Origin: Acetobacter cibinongensis
GTDB lineage: Bacteria; Pseudomonadota; Alphaproteobacteria; Acetobacterales; Acetobacteraceae
Direction of reading: 5' to 3'
Assembly (NCBI RefSeq): GCF_000963925.1
Contig: NZ_BAMV01000002.1
Span: 1-64,000, forward strand
Length of the DNA stretch: 64,000 bases
Part shown: one piece after another, positions 1-8,791 of the stretch
Layout of the letters: the number at the start of each line of letters is the position of its first letter
Position numbering within the stretch: position 1 is the first letter of the stretch
Program-made: the position numbers and the translations under genes
The notes under the pieces: generated by a model
Told to the model about the DNA's origin: nothing
Seen by the model: the letters and a program-made list of their open reading frames with translations, nothing else
The model's database searches: none

Positions 1-2
1 CC

Positions 3-95
3 CCACACATCGTACAAACCGCTCTCAGCGCACTGGGCATCGGAGACATGCTCTCAGTGAACTTGCCAAATAGCTCAACGGGAACAAAATCATGA
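3..95 (+). CDS. C-terminal end of an upstream gene (partial)
   Basis: An open frame enters from the left edge and ends in a TGA at 93-95. That stop overlaps the hpnM ATG at 92-94 in an ATGA arrangement typical of translational coupling. Only about 30 codons are visible, and the two other forward frames also stay open for 19-24 codons here, so the frame choice rests mainly on the overlap. Because hpnM follows directly, the gene may belong to the hopanoid cluster. No domain can be recognised from this fragment. Confidence 0.4.
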   Translation, partial: PHIVQTALSALGIGDMLSVNLPNSSTGTKS

Positions 96-751
96 GCATG
101 AAACGTATTTCTCTTCGTACGGGGCTTATGCTCGGTCTGGGCATGGCTCTTCTTCCCACCGCAGGGCTGAGCATGCTCGCTCCGGTGGCAATGGCTCAAA
201 CCGCGTCGGACAGCGCAGTCAGCGCCCCTGTCAACAGCCTGTATGCTGCGCTGGATAAGATCCAGACCATGCATGGCAGCTTTGACGAACGGGCCAAGAT
301 TGTTGGCGCAGCGGTTGACCAGTCTTTTGATCTGGACACCGTGCTGGGCGCATCCGTGGGTGTGCGTTACCAGTCCCTTGGCGCTGACGACAAACAGAAG
401 CTGCTGGCTGCGTTCCGTGACTTCACGATTGCCCGCTACGTCTCCAGCTTCAAACCCGGTGCAGGTGCCCGCTTTACAGTGAAACCTTCCGTTGAAAACT
501 CACCGGTTGGTGGCAACAAAATCGTCAATACGTTTATTGGCTCCACTGACAGCATGCCGGGAACCCCGGTCAGCTACATCATGCATCAGGAAGCAGCCGG
601 CTGGCGCATTACCGATGTTCTGCTGGCTGAAGCCCGCATCAGTCAGGCTGCTGCCCAGCGTTCAGACTTCCGCTCCACCTTGGCGTCCAGCGGCGTTTCT
701 GGTCTGATCACTGTTCTGGAACGCAAAACCAAAACGTTTTCAAACGAGTAA
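92..751 (+). CDS. hpnM: HpnM, MlaC/Ttg2D-family periplasmic protein of the hopanoid cluster
   Basis: A 219-residue protein beginning with a Sec signal peptide: basic MSMKR, a hydrophobic stretch, and a probable cleavage after VAMAQ near residue 36. The mature part resembles the MlaC/Ttg2D (toluene-tolerance) family of periplasmic lipid-binding proteins: an N-terminal helical segment, then a region around FRDFTIARYVSSF followed by the family-like strand segment GWRITDVLLAE. HpnM is the hopanoid-associated member and is thought to move hopanoids or other lipids between membranes. It sits directly before hpnI-hpnJ-hpnK on the same strand. A second ATG lies six bases downstream (98), so the exact start is ambiguous by two codons. 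Confidence 0.85.
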   Translation: MSMKRISLRTGLMLGLGMALLPTAGLSMLAPVAMAQTASDSAVSAPVNSLYAALDKIQTMHGSFDERAKIVGAAVDQSFDLDTVLGASVGVRYQSLGADDKQKLLAAFRDFTIARYVSSFKPGAGARFTVKPSVENSPVGGNKIVNTFIGSTDSMPGTPVSYIMHQEAAGWRITDVLLAEARISQAAAQRSDFRSTLASSGVSGLITVLERKTKTFSNE

Positions 752-774
752 CGCGGGATAAGCTGGTTGTGACG

Positions 775-839
775 AAAAGCAGACGAGATATCGGCCCGGC
801 CAAGGGCCTTGGAACGGTCGATTTTTAATGTCTGCTTTT
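775..839 (+). promoter_or_regulatory. Inverted repeat spanning the hpnI start codon
   Basis: AAAAGCAGAC at 775-784 is the exact reverse complement of GTCTGCTTTT at 830-839. Pairing would enclose the weak GGAA-type ribosome site and include the last base of the hpnI ATG (828-830). A smaller GGCCC/GGGCC hairpin lies inside at about 793-808. The arrangement could limit ribosome access to hpnI. The pairing is read from sequence; the regulatory role is inference. Confidence 0.4.
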
Positions 840-1997
840 TCCTTTCTGGCTTACTCAAGTGCTGCACTGGCTCTGGCAGGGTGTTTTCAGTCTCTGGCCG
901 GTGCGGCACTTCTCAACCGTTTCCGGAGGCAGGAACGGCGGCCTGTTACCTTCAAGCCCCTGCCCCCCGTTACGGTGCTCAAACCCCTTTATGGGTCAGA
1001 GCCGCTTCTTGAAGAGGCGCTGGAAAGCTTCTGTACGCAGGATTACCCCGCTATCCAGCTGCTTTTTGGGGTTCGTGATCATGATGACCCCGCCATAGCC
1101 AGTGTTGAACGCCTGCGGGAACGTCACCCCCACCTGGATATGCAGATTGTCGTCAATCCAGCCGTACATGGGCTGAATCGTAAAATCAGTAACCTGATCA
1201 ATATGCTGCCTTTTGCAAAGCATGATGTTCTGGTTATTTCCGACTCCGACATTCATGTCAGCCCGGACTATCTGCAACATATTGTCACAGCCCTCCACAC
1301 GCCCAACACAGGTCTGGTCACAACGCTTTATGCTGGACTGCCGGCGTCCTCCCTGCTGGTTCAGATGTTGGCTGCCTGCCAGATAAACCATAATTTTTTG
1401 CCTGGGGTCATTCTGTCTCGCTATCTGGGGCGGCAGGACTGCCTTGGCGCAACCATGGCGCTGACGCGCCCCATGCTGGAAGCTGTTGGTGGGCTGGAAG
1501 CATTGCTCCCGCATGTGGCGGATGATGCCGTGCTGGGTCGGCTGGTCCGGCAGGCCGGGCACACCATTGCCATTGCTGACTGCATGACCTGGACCACCGT
1601 TGCAGAACAGTCAGCCTATGACCTTTTCAGCCATGAATTGCGGTGGGGCCGCACGGTTTGTACGCTGGCTCCTGCTGGCTACGCAGCCTCCTCCATTCAG
1701 CTTCCATTGTTCTGGGCGTCTCTGGCGTGGCTGTTTCAGCCCCATGCCCTTTGGGCCTGCGTGCTGTTTTTTGCGGTGTGGACTATTCGGGCAGCAACGT
1801 CCTTTGCCATAGACCGTGCCGTGGGTACCCATCAGCTATGGCCCCTGCTGCTGCTCCCCCTGCGGGACTGGCTGTCTGCCGCCATTATGGTGGGCAGCGC
1901 CAGCGGCACCCGCGTGGACTGGCGGGGCCAGACCATGCATGTTGCCCCCCATACAGTGCCACCACCGACTACCAGCCATTTATCCCCTGAAGGGTGA
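828..1997 (+). CDS. hpnI: HpnI, hopanoid glycosyltransferase
   Basis: A 389-residue GT2-fold, ceramide-glucosyltransferase-like protein. It has an N-terminal membrane helix (about 3-22), the nucleotide-sugar binding block ending in VISDSDIHV (D..D), a further conserved Asp in HVADDAVLGRL, the (Q/R)xxRW-type motif ELRWGRT near residue 272, and C-terminal hydrophobic segments. In Burkholderia, HpnI adds N-acetylglucosamine to bacteriohopanetetrol, the first step to glucosaminyl and cyclitol-ether hopanoids. It acts at the inner membrane, and its neighbours HpnK and HpnJ perform the next steps. Start at ATG 828; the Shine-Dalgarno is weak (see the hairpin entry). Confidence 0.93.
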   Translation: MSAFSFLAYSSAALALAGCFQSLAGAALLNRFRRQERRPVTFKPLPPVTVLKPLYGSEPLLEEALESFCTQDYPAIQLLFGVRDHDDPAIASVERLRERHPHLDMQIVVNPAVHGLNRKISNLINMLPFAKHDVLVISDSDIHVSPDYLQHIVTALHTPNTGLVTTLYAGLPASSLLVQMLAACQINHNFLPGVILSRYLGRQDCLGATMALTRPMLEAVGGLEALLPHVADDAVLGRLVRQAGHTIAIADCMTWTTVAEQSAYDLFSHELRWGRTVCTLAPAGYAASSIQLPLFWASLAWLFQPHALWACVLFFAVWTIRAATSFAIDRAVGTHQLWPLLLLPLRDWLSAAIMVGSASGTRVDWRGQTMHVAPHTVPPPTTSHLSPEG

Positions 1998-2096
1998 TAC
2001 GGGTTGTCTCCGGCCGCGCTGGGGAGTAATGCCTACCAATAATTTAGCTGAGCACTGTTCAGTATACCTCCCAGCCTTGTCAGGAATCAGACTCCC

Positions 2097-3524
2097 ATGA
2101 TGAGAACCCTTTTTCTTCAGCCTCCGTCTTTTGATGGCTTTGATGGTGGCGCCGGCTCCCGCTATCAGGCAAAGCGGGAAATCAAGTCATTCTGGTACCC
2201 AACATGGTTGGCACAGCCTGCCGCAATGGTTGAAGGCAGCCGCCTGATTGATGCACCGCCCACCGGTATGGGCATGGAACCCATTCTGGAAGACGTGAAA
2301 AACCGCGATCTGGTTATTCTGCACACCTCCACCCCGTCCTTCACCAAGGACGTGCAGGTGGCCCAGATGCTCAAGGACGCAAACCCGAAGCTGATTATCG
2401 GCATGGTTGGGGCCAAGGTTGCCGTGCAGCCTGATGAAAGCCTGCTGAAAGGCCCGCCAATCGACTTCGTGGCGCGCAATGAGTTTGACTACACCATCAA
2501 GGAAATTGCCGAAGGCCGCGATTTCAAGGATGTGGACGGCATTACATGGCGCAACAAGGATGGTGAAATCATCACCAACCGCGACCGCGCCATGATTGAA
2601 GACATGGACAGCCTGCCCTTCGTAACGGAAGTGTACAAACGTGACCTGAAGATTGAAGATTACTTCATCGGTTACCTGATGCACCCGTATATCTCCATCT
2701 ATACGGGTCGTGGCTGTAAGTCCCGCTGCACCTTCTGCCTGTGGCCGCAGACTGTTGGTGGCCACCGCTACCGTACCCGCAGCCCGGAACATGTTGCGGC
2801 AGAAATCCGTCTGGCCAAACAGTATTTCCCGCAGGTTAAAGAATTCTTCTTTGACGATGATACCTTCACCGATGACCTGCCCCGCGCAGAAGCCATTGCG
2901 CGTGAACTGGGCAAGCTGGGTGTGACCTGGTCCTGCAATGCAAAAGCCAATGTGCCACGTGAAACCTTGAAAGTGCTGCGTGACAACGGCCTGCGCCTGC
3001 TGCTGGTAGGATACGAAAGCGGCAACCAGCAGATTCTGCACAACATCAAGAAGGGTATGCGCGTAGAAGTTGCGCGTGAGTTCACCAAGAACTGCCATGA
3101 ACTCGGTATCAAGATTCACGGCACCTTCATTCTTGGTCTGCCGGGCGAGACGAAGGAAACCATTCAGGAAACCATCAAGTTCGCCAAGGAAATCAACCCG
3201 CATACCTTGCAGGTTTCTCTGGCTGCTCCGTACCCCGGCACCGCCCTGCACAAGCAGGCAACCGAGAACGGCTGGCTGGACGAAAGCAATGCCGAGCTGA
3301 TTGACGAAAACGGCGTCCAGATGGCACCGCTGCACTACCCGCATCTGTCTCACACCGAGATTTTCAACGGCGTGGAAGAATTCTACCGTAAATTCTATTT
3401 CCGTGCGCCCAAGATCGCTTCCATCGTGAACGAGATGGTGCGCTCACCACAGATGATGAAACGCCGCCTGCGCGAAGGTGTGGAATTCTTCCACTTCCTG
3501 CGTGACCGCAACAAAGCGGCCTGA
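2097..3524 (+). CDS. hpnJ: HpnJ, radical SAM/B12-type hopanoid cyclitol ether enzyme
   Basis: A 475-residue radical SAM protein with the HpnJ N-terminus (GGAGSRYQAKREI), a cobalamin-binding-like first domain (roughly 1-160) and the iron-sulphur motif CxxxCxxC at Cys207, Cys211 and Cys214 (GRGCKSRCTFCLW). The radical SAM barrel follows, with a GYESGNQQIL strand and GTFILGLPGET. In hopanoid synthesis HpnJ converts bacteriohopanetetrol glucosamine to the cyclitol ether by ring contraction of the sugar. Two consecutive ATG codons (2097, 2100) make the start ambiguous by one residue. It lies between hpnI and hpnK in one apparent operon. Confidence 0.95.
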   Translation: MMRTLFLQPPSFDGFDGGAGSRYQAKREIKSFWYPTWLAQPAAMVEGSRLIDAPPTGMGMEPILEDVKNRDLVILHTSTPSFTKDVQVAQMLKDANPKLIIGMVGAKVAVQPDESLLKGPPIDFVARNEFDYTIKEIAEGRDFKDVDGITWRNKDGEIITNRDRAMIEDMDSLPFVTEVYKRDLKIEDYFIGYLMHPYISIYTGRGCKSRCTFCLWPQTVGGHRYRTRSPEHVAAEIRLAKQYFPQVKEFFFDDDTFTDDLPRAEAIARELGKLGVTWSCNAKANVPRETLKVLRDNGLRLLLVGYESGNQQILHNIKKGMRVEVAREFTKNCHELGIKIHGTFILGLPGETKETIQETIKFAKEINPHTLQVSLAAPYPGTALHKQATENGWLDESNAELIDENGVQMAPLHYPHLSHTEIFNGVEEFYRKFYFRAPKIASIVNEMVRSPQMMKRRLREGVEFFHFLRDRNKAA

Positions 3525-3538
3525 TGACCCCAAACACG

Positions 3539-3580
3539 CGTTCCGCGGGGGGATATCCCTCTGCGGAACGTTAAAGTTCC
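3539..3580 (+). promoter_or_regulatory. Two mutually exclusive hairpins in the hpnJ-hpnK spacer
   Basis: CGTTCCGC (3539-3546) pairs with GCGGAACG (3563-3570), with an inner GGGATATCCC palindrome in the loop. Part of the right arm, GGAAC (3565-3569), can instead pair with GTTCC (3576-3580), just before the hpnK ATG at 3587. No clear Shine-Dalgarno is visible for hpnK. This could be an intercistronic processing or attenuation element; function is inference. Confidence 0.4.
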
Positions 3581-3586
3581 TCTCCC

Positions 3587-4429
3587 ATGAAACGTGCCAT
3601 TATTTCGGCTGATGATTTCGGCCTTTCTGTTGAAGTCAACGAAGCGATTGAGATTGCCCACCGTGATGGTGTGCTCTCAACCGCCAGCCTCATGGTGGCC
3701 GGTCCAGCGGTAGAGGACGCCATAGAACGGGCCAAGCGCCTGCCTAACCTGCGCGTTGGCCTGCATCTGGTGGTGATTGAGGGTGCCTCCACCCTTCCCC
3801 ACCTACAATTGCCAGTGATCACACAACCGAATGGCTGGTTTTCCTCCTCCCAGCTTGGATTGGGAGTGGAGTATTTCTTTCGCCCTGAAGGCCGGCGCGA
3901 ACTGAGAGCAGAGATAACGGCCCAGTTTGAAGCCTTCCGCCGCACCGGGCTTACGCTTGACCATGCCAACGCGCACAAACACATGCATCTCCACCCAACG
4001 GTGGGACAGCTTATGATTGATGTTGGCCGCAAGTATGGCCTGCGGGCCGTTCGCACTCCTCTGGAGCCAACCGCACCGCTTTATGCCGCTGGCACCTATA
4101 CGGACACATTGGGAGACGCCGCCCTCCGACATTGGACGCGCTTGCTCCGCCACCAGATCCGCTCTGCCGGTATGGTGACAAATGACTGGTGCTTCGGGCT
4201 GGCTTGGAGCGGCCACATGACCCCGGACCGGGTAGCCGCACTTGCCGCCCATCTGCCTGACGGCGTGTCAGAAATTTATTTTCATCCGGCGTCTCATAAA
4301 AATGACCTCCTGCAAAAACTGATGCCGACCTATGAGCATGAGGCTGAGTTTGAAGCCCTTTGCTCCGCCGGCTTTAAAGCAGGCTTGCACCACGCGAACG
4401 CCACACTGTGCGGCTGGCAAGATATTTAG
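3587..4429 (+). CDS. hpnK: HpnK, YdjC/ChbG-family hopanoid deacetylase
   Basis: A 280-residue YdjC-fold deacetylase. Visible family motifs are the N-terminal metal-binding ISADDFGLS, the histidine-rich HANAHKHMHLHP around residue 127, and EIYFHPAS near the C-terminus. In the hopanoid pathway HpnK removes the acetyl group from N-acetylglucosaminyl-bacteriohopanetetrol made by HpnI, giving the substrate for HpnJ. It is the last gene of the hopanoid block in this window, with no further hpn genes downstream before oprB. Confidence 0.92.
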   Translation: MKRAIISADDFGLSVEVNEAIEIAHRDGVLSTASLMVAGPAVEDAIERAKRLPNLRVGLHLVVIEGASTLPHLQLPVITQPNGWFSSSQLGLGVEYFFRPEGRRELRAEITAQFEAFRRTGLTLDHANAHKHMHLHPTVGQLMIDVGRKYGLRAVRTPLEPTAPLYAAGTYTDTLGDAALRHWTRLLRHQIRSAGMVTNDWCFGLAWSGHMTPDRVAALAAHLPDGVSEIYFHPASHKNDLLQKLMPTYEHEAEFEALCSAGFKAGLHHANATLCGWQDI

Positions 4430-4820
4430 TCCCGGCACGTCTTTCTGTTATAACAAATTCTCAATACTTGTTTTCCAGTAACACTATTTTAGAAACTGAC
4501 CCATTTTTGTTATAACATCCCTCACACTGTTGACGGGTGTTGGGGTTTCTGTTTCAAATTTGCGCCTGACCACAAAAATAAAAAAGAAATGGTCTTCAGC
4601 TTCATGAAACAGCTTCTCCTTTGCTCCAAGACTGTACCCTGTGCCCATCTGGCCGTTGAGGCAGCAGGTTTTGCTGCTGTCTGGCAGCCCCTGCATGGCG
4701 TGGTTCCCGCCGTTTATGTGCTTCGGCACATTTTAACAGCCTGATCGCCAGAACCCGCGCCTTGGTCTGATTTTTTTAAATCCGGACCTCCACACAGTTT
4801 TCTTAAAAACGAGTACAGTC
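4430..4820. promoter_or_regulatory. hpnK-oprB intergenic region with two TGTTATAACA palindromes
   Basis: This 391-bp spacer holds no convincing gene. The perfect 10-bp palindrome TGTTATAACA occurs at 4446-4455 and again at 4508-4517, 62 bp apart. The same palindrome, extended to 16 bp, occurs upstream of the lut genes at 14924-14939. The region is AT-rich and probably carries the oprB promoter. A reading frame on the minus strand across 4484-4729 has no family resemblance and was not called. Confidence 0.45.
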
Positions 4821-6575
4821 ATGCCACTGTCACAAGAACGCTGCACAAAGCAGCGCGCAATGTCGTGCCTTTTCACTGTGGGTAAAGACAAGGGATACGC
4901 AGCCCTTGCACTGGTAGCGCTTTGGTCCGGGGCAACGCCTAAAGCGTTTGCCGCGCCTGCTACCGTGGGCAAGCCTGCCACCGCAGCCTCCGGCCAGCAT
5001 ACGCCCGTCACCACCACCACGCCCCACACCGCCCCCATTGTGACGTTGCAACCACTCAGCACAAGCAGCACCCCCGATGTGGACAGCTTCGAGCCTGATC
5101 CCTCAGCCATCAGACGCCCGGCAAACACGCCCATTCCCCCCAGTGGCGTGCCGATTCTGCCGTCACCGGGCTACGCAACCATGAGCGTTCAGTCCTACGC
5201 GCCCGCCGGGGAAGAACAGGGCGCGGCCCACACACTGGAACTTGACGCCCTGACAAATTGGGAGGGACCTTCCGGCTTACTCCCTCCCCGCCTTGATGCT
5301 TTGCGCCGCTCTGACATGAACGACCCCTACTACGTGCCAACGGCGGGAACGGGGCATCTGGTCCCGTTACTGGACCCTCCCCGCAAATGGCTGCACGACC
5401 GGGGCTTTACGTTCTCCTTCACCTACAAGGGTGAAGCCATGGGTGTTGCCAGCGGGGGAATCAAGAAGGGTGTGAGCTACGTGCATGAACTCACACTCCA
5501 GACAGTTTTTGACCTCGAGCGTATGGCTCATCTGAAAGGCTGGTCGGTGCACGCTCTGGTTATGGAGCGCGCGGGTAAGGCGCTCCAGAATGGCCGGCTG
5601 GGTGAATATTACGTGGCCATGCAGGAGGTATATTCCCTCTCCGGTAACGTAGCGGCGCATCTGGTGGATATGTATGCGGAAAAACGCATGCTCCATAACC
5701 GTATGGACGTTATTTTTGGCCGCATGTCGCTCACGCATGTGTTCGCGACTTCTCCGTTGCTGTGCTCCTTTATGGTAACCTGTTCCGCACCAGTCGCCCT
5801 GAAGCAGAACCCCGGCTTTAGCGTGTACCCAAAAGCAACATGGGGCGCACGGGTCCGGATTCGTCCTACGCGTGACACCGCTTTGCAGGTAGGTGCCTAT
5901 TCCGTCAGTGCTCTGACGGATAACCCCAGCGGCTGGTCATGGGGGGCTGAAAACACAACAGGCCTGTCCCTGCCCATAGAATTTACATGGCAGCCGTTTT
6001 TGACCCGCAACCGCCTGCCCGGTCATTATGTATTGGGCTACGCGCATGACACGACACGCTATGCAGACAAGATAACCTCCGCCATACCGGCCAAACTAGC
6101 TCAGACCATACCTGACAAACGCTCCGCACCTTCTGACATGTTCTGGCTGGAGGCGGACCAGATGGTCTATCGCCGTGGTGGCCGAAACATGATGGCAGGT
6201 GGCTATCTGATGGCAGGGTATGTGCATGTCACCCCCCGCGTTGTGAACTTGTCCGATCAGGTTTACGGCGGCTTTTCCTTCGTCGGGCTACTGCCAAGCC
6301 GCCTGACTGACCGTTTTGGTGTGCTGTATTCCTGGTACCATGTCAGCCGCCGCAGGCGGGACAGCCAGATTATTGCGCAGGATGCCGGGCTGAGCTTAGG
6401 GCCAACGCTGCATGGTGTGCAGGATAATTCGCACATCATTGAATCCTATTACGCGATTGATGCCTTCCCCGGTTTGCTGATCCAGCCGACTTTTCAGTAC
6501 ATGATCCATCCCGGTGAAACCCACCATATCCGTAATGCGGCCATTGTGGGCCTGAAGCTGATCGCCAACCTCTAA
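4821..6575 (+). CDS. oprB: OprB-family carbohydrate-selective porin
   Basis: A 584-residue outer-membrane protein. A long, proline- and threonine-rich N-terminal segment (about 50-160) follows a probable signal peptide ending at AFAAP. The OprB beta-barrel domain then runs from about residue 190 (FTFSFTYKGEAMGV, ELTLQTVFDLERM) to the end (IRNAAIVGLKLIANL). OprB porins pass sugars and polyols across the outer membrane, and acetic acid bacteria typically carry several. The N-terminal linker is longer than in the pseudomonad porins. It stands alone, with palindromes upstream and a hairpin terminator downstream. Confidence 0.88.
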   Translation: MPLSQERCTKQRAMSCLFTVGKDKGYAALALVALWSGATPKAFAAPATVGKPATAASGQHTPVTTTTPHTAPIVTLQPLSTSSTPDVDSFEPDPSAIRRPANTPIPPSGVPILPSPGYATMSVQSYAPAGEEQGAAHTLELDALTNWEGPSGLLPPRLDALRRSDMNDPYYVPTAGTGHLVPLLDPPRKWLHDRGFTFSFTYKGEAMGVASGGIKKGVSYVHELTLQTVFDLERMAHLKGWSVHALVMERAGKALQNGRLGEYYVAMQEVYSLSGNVAAHLVDMYAEKRMLHNRMDVIFGRMSLTHVFATSPLLCSFMVTCSAPVALKQNPGFSVYPKATWGARVRIRPTRDTALQVGAYSVSALTDNPSGWSWGAENTTGLSLPIEFTWQPFLTRNRLPGHYVLGYAHDTTRYADKITSAIPAKLAQTIPDKRSAPSDMFWLEADQMVYRRGGRNMMAGGYLMAGYVHVTPRVVNLSDQVYGGFSFVGLLPSRLTDRFGVLYSWYHVSRRRRDSQIIAQDAGLSLGPTLHGVQDNSHIIESYYAIDAFPGLLIQPTFQYMIHPGETHHIRNAAIVGLKLIANL

Positions 6576-6586
6576 TCTCTTTCTTT

Positions 6587-6619
6587 CTGCACGCCGGAGG
6601 CTGAGCCTGGGGCGTGCAG
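6587..6619 (+). terminator. Hairpin after oprB
   Basis: CTGCACGCC (6587-6595) and GGCGTGCAG (6611-6619) form a perfect 9-bp stem with a 15-nt loop, 11 bases after the oprB stop. There is no strong T-run, so termination may be weak or depend on Rho. Confidence 0.55.
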
Positions 6620-6711
6620 AATACCGTGCACGGTCACTCATGCAGCCCTAGGCATGGCTGGTTTGCTCTGCTAGTCAGCAGAGACGACTTTCCACTTCAT
6701 CAGGCGCTGGC

Positions 6712-6930
6712 ATGACTGATACGCCTTCTCCCTCCTCCTCCGGCACACGCGTGTCCACCAAAGCTGCCGAGGCAAAAGCCCAACGGGCTGCCCGTCAGGC
6801 TGCGGCCCTGCGCGCAAACCTGCGCCGCCGCAAGCAGCAGGCCCGCACCCGGCAGGAACAGGAAGCAGACGAGCAGGAACCCCTTACCGCCACAACCACA
6901 GAGACTGGAGAAAACCCGACATGCCCGTGA
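6712..6930 (+). CDS. Small basic Ala/Arg/Gln-rich protein upstream of dcd
   Basis: A 72-residue protein without a recognised domain. A Ser/Pro-rich start is followed by an Ala/Arg/Lys-rich helical stretch (about 16-50) and an acidic/Gln tail ([10 protein letters not shown]). It is likely mostly helical or disordered and could bind nucleic acid. Its stop lies inside dcd: the frames overlap from 6921 to 6930, and the dcd ribosome site (GGAG) lies within it. This fits translational coupling and argues that the frame is translated. Confidence 0.6.
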   Translation: MTDTPSPSSSGTRVSTKAAEAKAQRAARQAAALRANLRRRKQQARTRQEQEADEQEPLTATTTETGENPTCP

Positions 6931-7475
6931 TGCCCGATACATGGATACGTCAGATGTCAAAAGATCACGGCATGATCGAACCATTTGTCGAAACCCAGAA
7001 GCGCGAAGGCGTTATTTCCTACGGCCTGTCTTCCTATGGTTACGATGCACGCGTAGCAGATGATTTCCGTATTTTTACGGACGTCAACAACGCAATTGTG
7101 GATCCCAAGAACTTCAGTCCTGACGGATTTGTCTCCCGCAAGGCAGATGAATGCATTATTCCGCCCAACAGCTTTGTGCTGGCCCACACCATTGAATATT
7201 TCCGCATCCCGCGGGATGTGCTGGTTGTGTGCCTTGGCAAATCCACTTACGCCCGCTGCGGTATTATTGTGAATGTCACCCCGCTGGAACCAGAGTGGGA
7301 GGGACAGGTTACAATTGAAATCAGCAACACCACGCCACTGCCTGCACGCATTTATGCCAATGAGGGCATTTGCCAGTTCCTGTTCTTCAAGGGTGATAGC
7401 CCGTGCGAGACCAGCTACGCAGACCGCGCAGGCAAATATATGGGCCAGAACGGCGTTACTACCCCCCGCATGTAA
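6921..7475 (+). CDS. dcd: dCTP deaminase
   Basis: A 184-residue trimeric-dUTPase-fold enzyme that deaminates dCTP to dUTP in pyrimidine deoxynucleotide supply. The core motif is [19 protein letters not shown] followed by [10 protein letters not shown], which contains the catalytic Glu of the family. The N-terminal [15 protein letters not shown] and the C-terminal [13 protein letters not shown] are typical full-length ends. A GGAG ribosome site precedes the ATG at a good distance. murA starts ten bases after the stop, so the two are probably cotranscribed. Confidence 0.97.
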   Translation: MPVMPDTWIRQMSKDHGMIEPFVETQKREGVISYGLSSYGYDARVADDFRIFTDVNNAIVDPKNFSPDGFVSRKADECIIPPNSFVLAHTIEYFRIPRDVLVVCLGKSTYARCGIIVNVTPLEPEWEGQVTIEISNTTPLPARIYANEGICQFLFFKGDSPCETSYADRAGKYMGQNGVTTPRM

Positions 7476-7484
7476 GCGAGACTG

Positions 7485-8747
7485 ATGGACAGATTTATTA
7501 TTCGGGGCGGTAAACCCCTACACGGTGAGATTACAATTGGCGGTGCCAAGAATGCCGGGCTGAAGCTGCTTGTTGCCGGATTACTGACATCCGAACGGCT
7601 GGTGCTGACCAACGTGCCGCATATTGCTGACATTGCAACAATGCGCGCCCTGCTGACCCAGCACGGCCTGACGGTGGAAACGGTTGGTAACGACAACACC
7701 ACCCTATCCGTTGGCGGGGAAATTACCAGCACGGAAGCACCGTACGACATCGTGTCCAAAATGCGGGCCTCCATTCTGGTGCTTGGCCCATTGCTGGCCC
7801 GGTGCCGGGAAGCCCGCGTGTCCCTACCCGGTGGGTGCGCCATTGGCACGCGCCCGGTTGACCTTCACCTGAAAGGGCTGGAGGCACTGGGTGCCACTAT
7901 TACGCTGGAAAATGGCTACATTAACGCCCGCGCCCCTAACGGACTGGTGGGTGACCGCATCATGCTGCCGTTTGCCTCCGTTGGCGCGACGGAAAACCTG
8001 ATGATGGCCGCAACCCTGGCCAAAGGGCGTACGGAAATTGTCAACGCCGCGCGGGAACCTGAAATGGTGGATCTGGCAAACTGCCTGAACGCCATGGGCG
8101 CCAAAATTACGGGTGCAGGCACAGGCCATATCATGATTGAAGGTGTGGAGGCTCTACACGGGGCGCAACACCGCATCATGTCTGACCGCATTGAGTGCGG
8201 CACCTATGCCTGCGCTGCTGCCATAACCGGCGGGGATCTGCGCCTGATTGGTGGCCAGATTGACCATCTGGGCGCTGTTGTACGGGCTTTTGAAGAAGCT
8301 GGCGTGGAAGTAACGCAGGAAGGCGATGCCATGCGTGTACGCCGGACGGGCGCGTTGCGTGGCATTGACATTATGACCGAGCCTTACCCCGGCTTCCCCA
8401 CGGATATGCAGGCCCAGTTCATGGCTCTGCTGTCTGTGGCGGAAGGAGCCTCCATGATTACGGAAACGATTTTTGAAAACCGTTTCATGCATGTGCCAGA
8501 ACTCAACCGGATGGGCGCACGCATTAACGTACATGGGTCTTCCGCCATTATCCGGGGCGTGCACAGCCTGTCTGGCGCTCCTGTCATGGCGACAGACCTG
8601 CGGGCCTCCTTCTCGCTCATTCTGGCCGGGCTGGCTGCGCATGGTGAGACCATTCTGAGCCGCGTTTACCACCTTGACCGGGGGTATGAAGCCGTTGAGC
8701 GCAAACTGGCTGCCTGCGGTGCCCAGATTGAACGCGTAAAGGGCTGA
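7485..8747 (+). CDS. murA: UDP-N-acetylglucosamine 1-carboxyvinyltransferase
   Basis: A 420-residue EPSP-synthase-fold enzyme that transfers enolpyruvate from PEP to UDP-GlcNAc, the first committed cytoplasmic step of peptidoglycan synthesis. Visible are the substrate-binding KNAGLK (Lys/Asn near residue 22), the active-site loop with Cys118 ([11 protein letters not shown]), and the C-terminal [15 protein letters not shown]. The presence of Cys rather than Asp in the loop predicts sensitivity to fosfomycin. The length matches the family. It follows dcd closely and ends at a strong hairpin. Confidence 0.97.
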   Translation: MDRFIIRGGKPLHGEITIGGAKNAGLKLLVAGLLTSERLVLTNVPHIADIATMRALLTQHGLTVETVGNDNTTLSVGGEITSTEAPYDIVSKMRASILVLGPLLARCREARVSLPGGCAIGTRPVDLHLKGLEALGATITLENGYINARAPNGLVGDRIMLPFASVGATENLMMAATLAKGRTEIVNAAREPEMVDLANCLNAMGAKITGAGTGHIMIEGVEALHGAQHRIMSDRIECGTYACAAAITGGDLRLIGGQIDHLGAVVRAFEEAGVEVTQEGDAMRVRRTGALRGIDIMTEPYPGFPTDMQAQFMALLSVAEGASMITETIFENRFMHVPELNRMGARINVHGSSAIIRGVHSLSGAPVMATDLRASFSLILAGLAAHGETILSRVYHLDRGYEAVERKLAACGAQIERVKG

Positions 8748-8755
8748 CGCATAAC

Positions 8756-8791
8756 CGGCACTGTTCTGCCCTTAAATGCAGGACAGTGCCG
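8756..8791 (+). terminator. Strong hairpin after murA
   Basis: A 14-bp stem (8756-8769 with 8778-8791, one G-T pair) has an 8-nt loop, nine bases beyond the murA stop. No poly-T follows. Confidence 0.6.

Noticed and set aside
2187..3353. Long antisense frame across hpnJ
   Set aside because: A mirror of codon bias in hpnJ; the radical SAM protein on the plus strand is unambiguous.
4484..4729. 81-codon minus-strand frame between hpnK and oprB
   Set aside because: No family resemblance, no convincing ribosome site, and it runs through the region carrying the palindromes and the probable oprB promoter.
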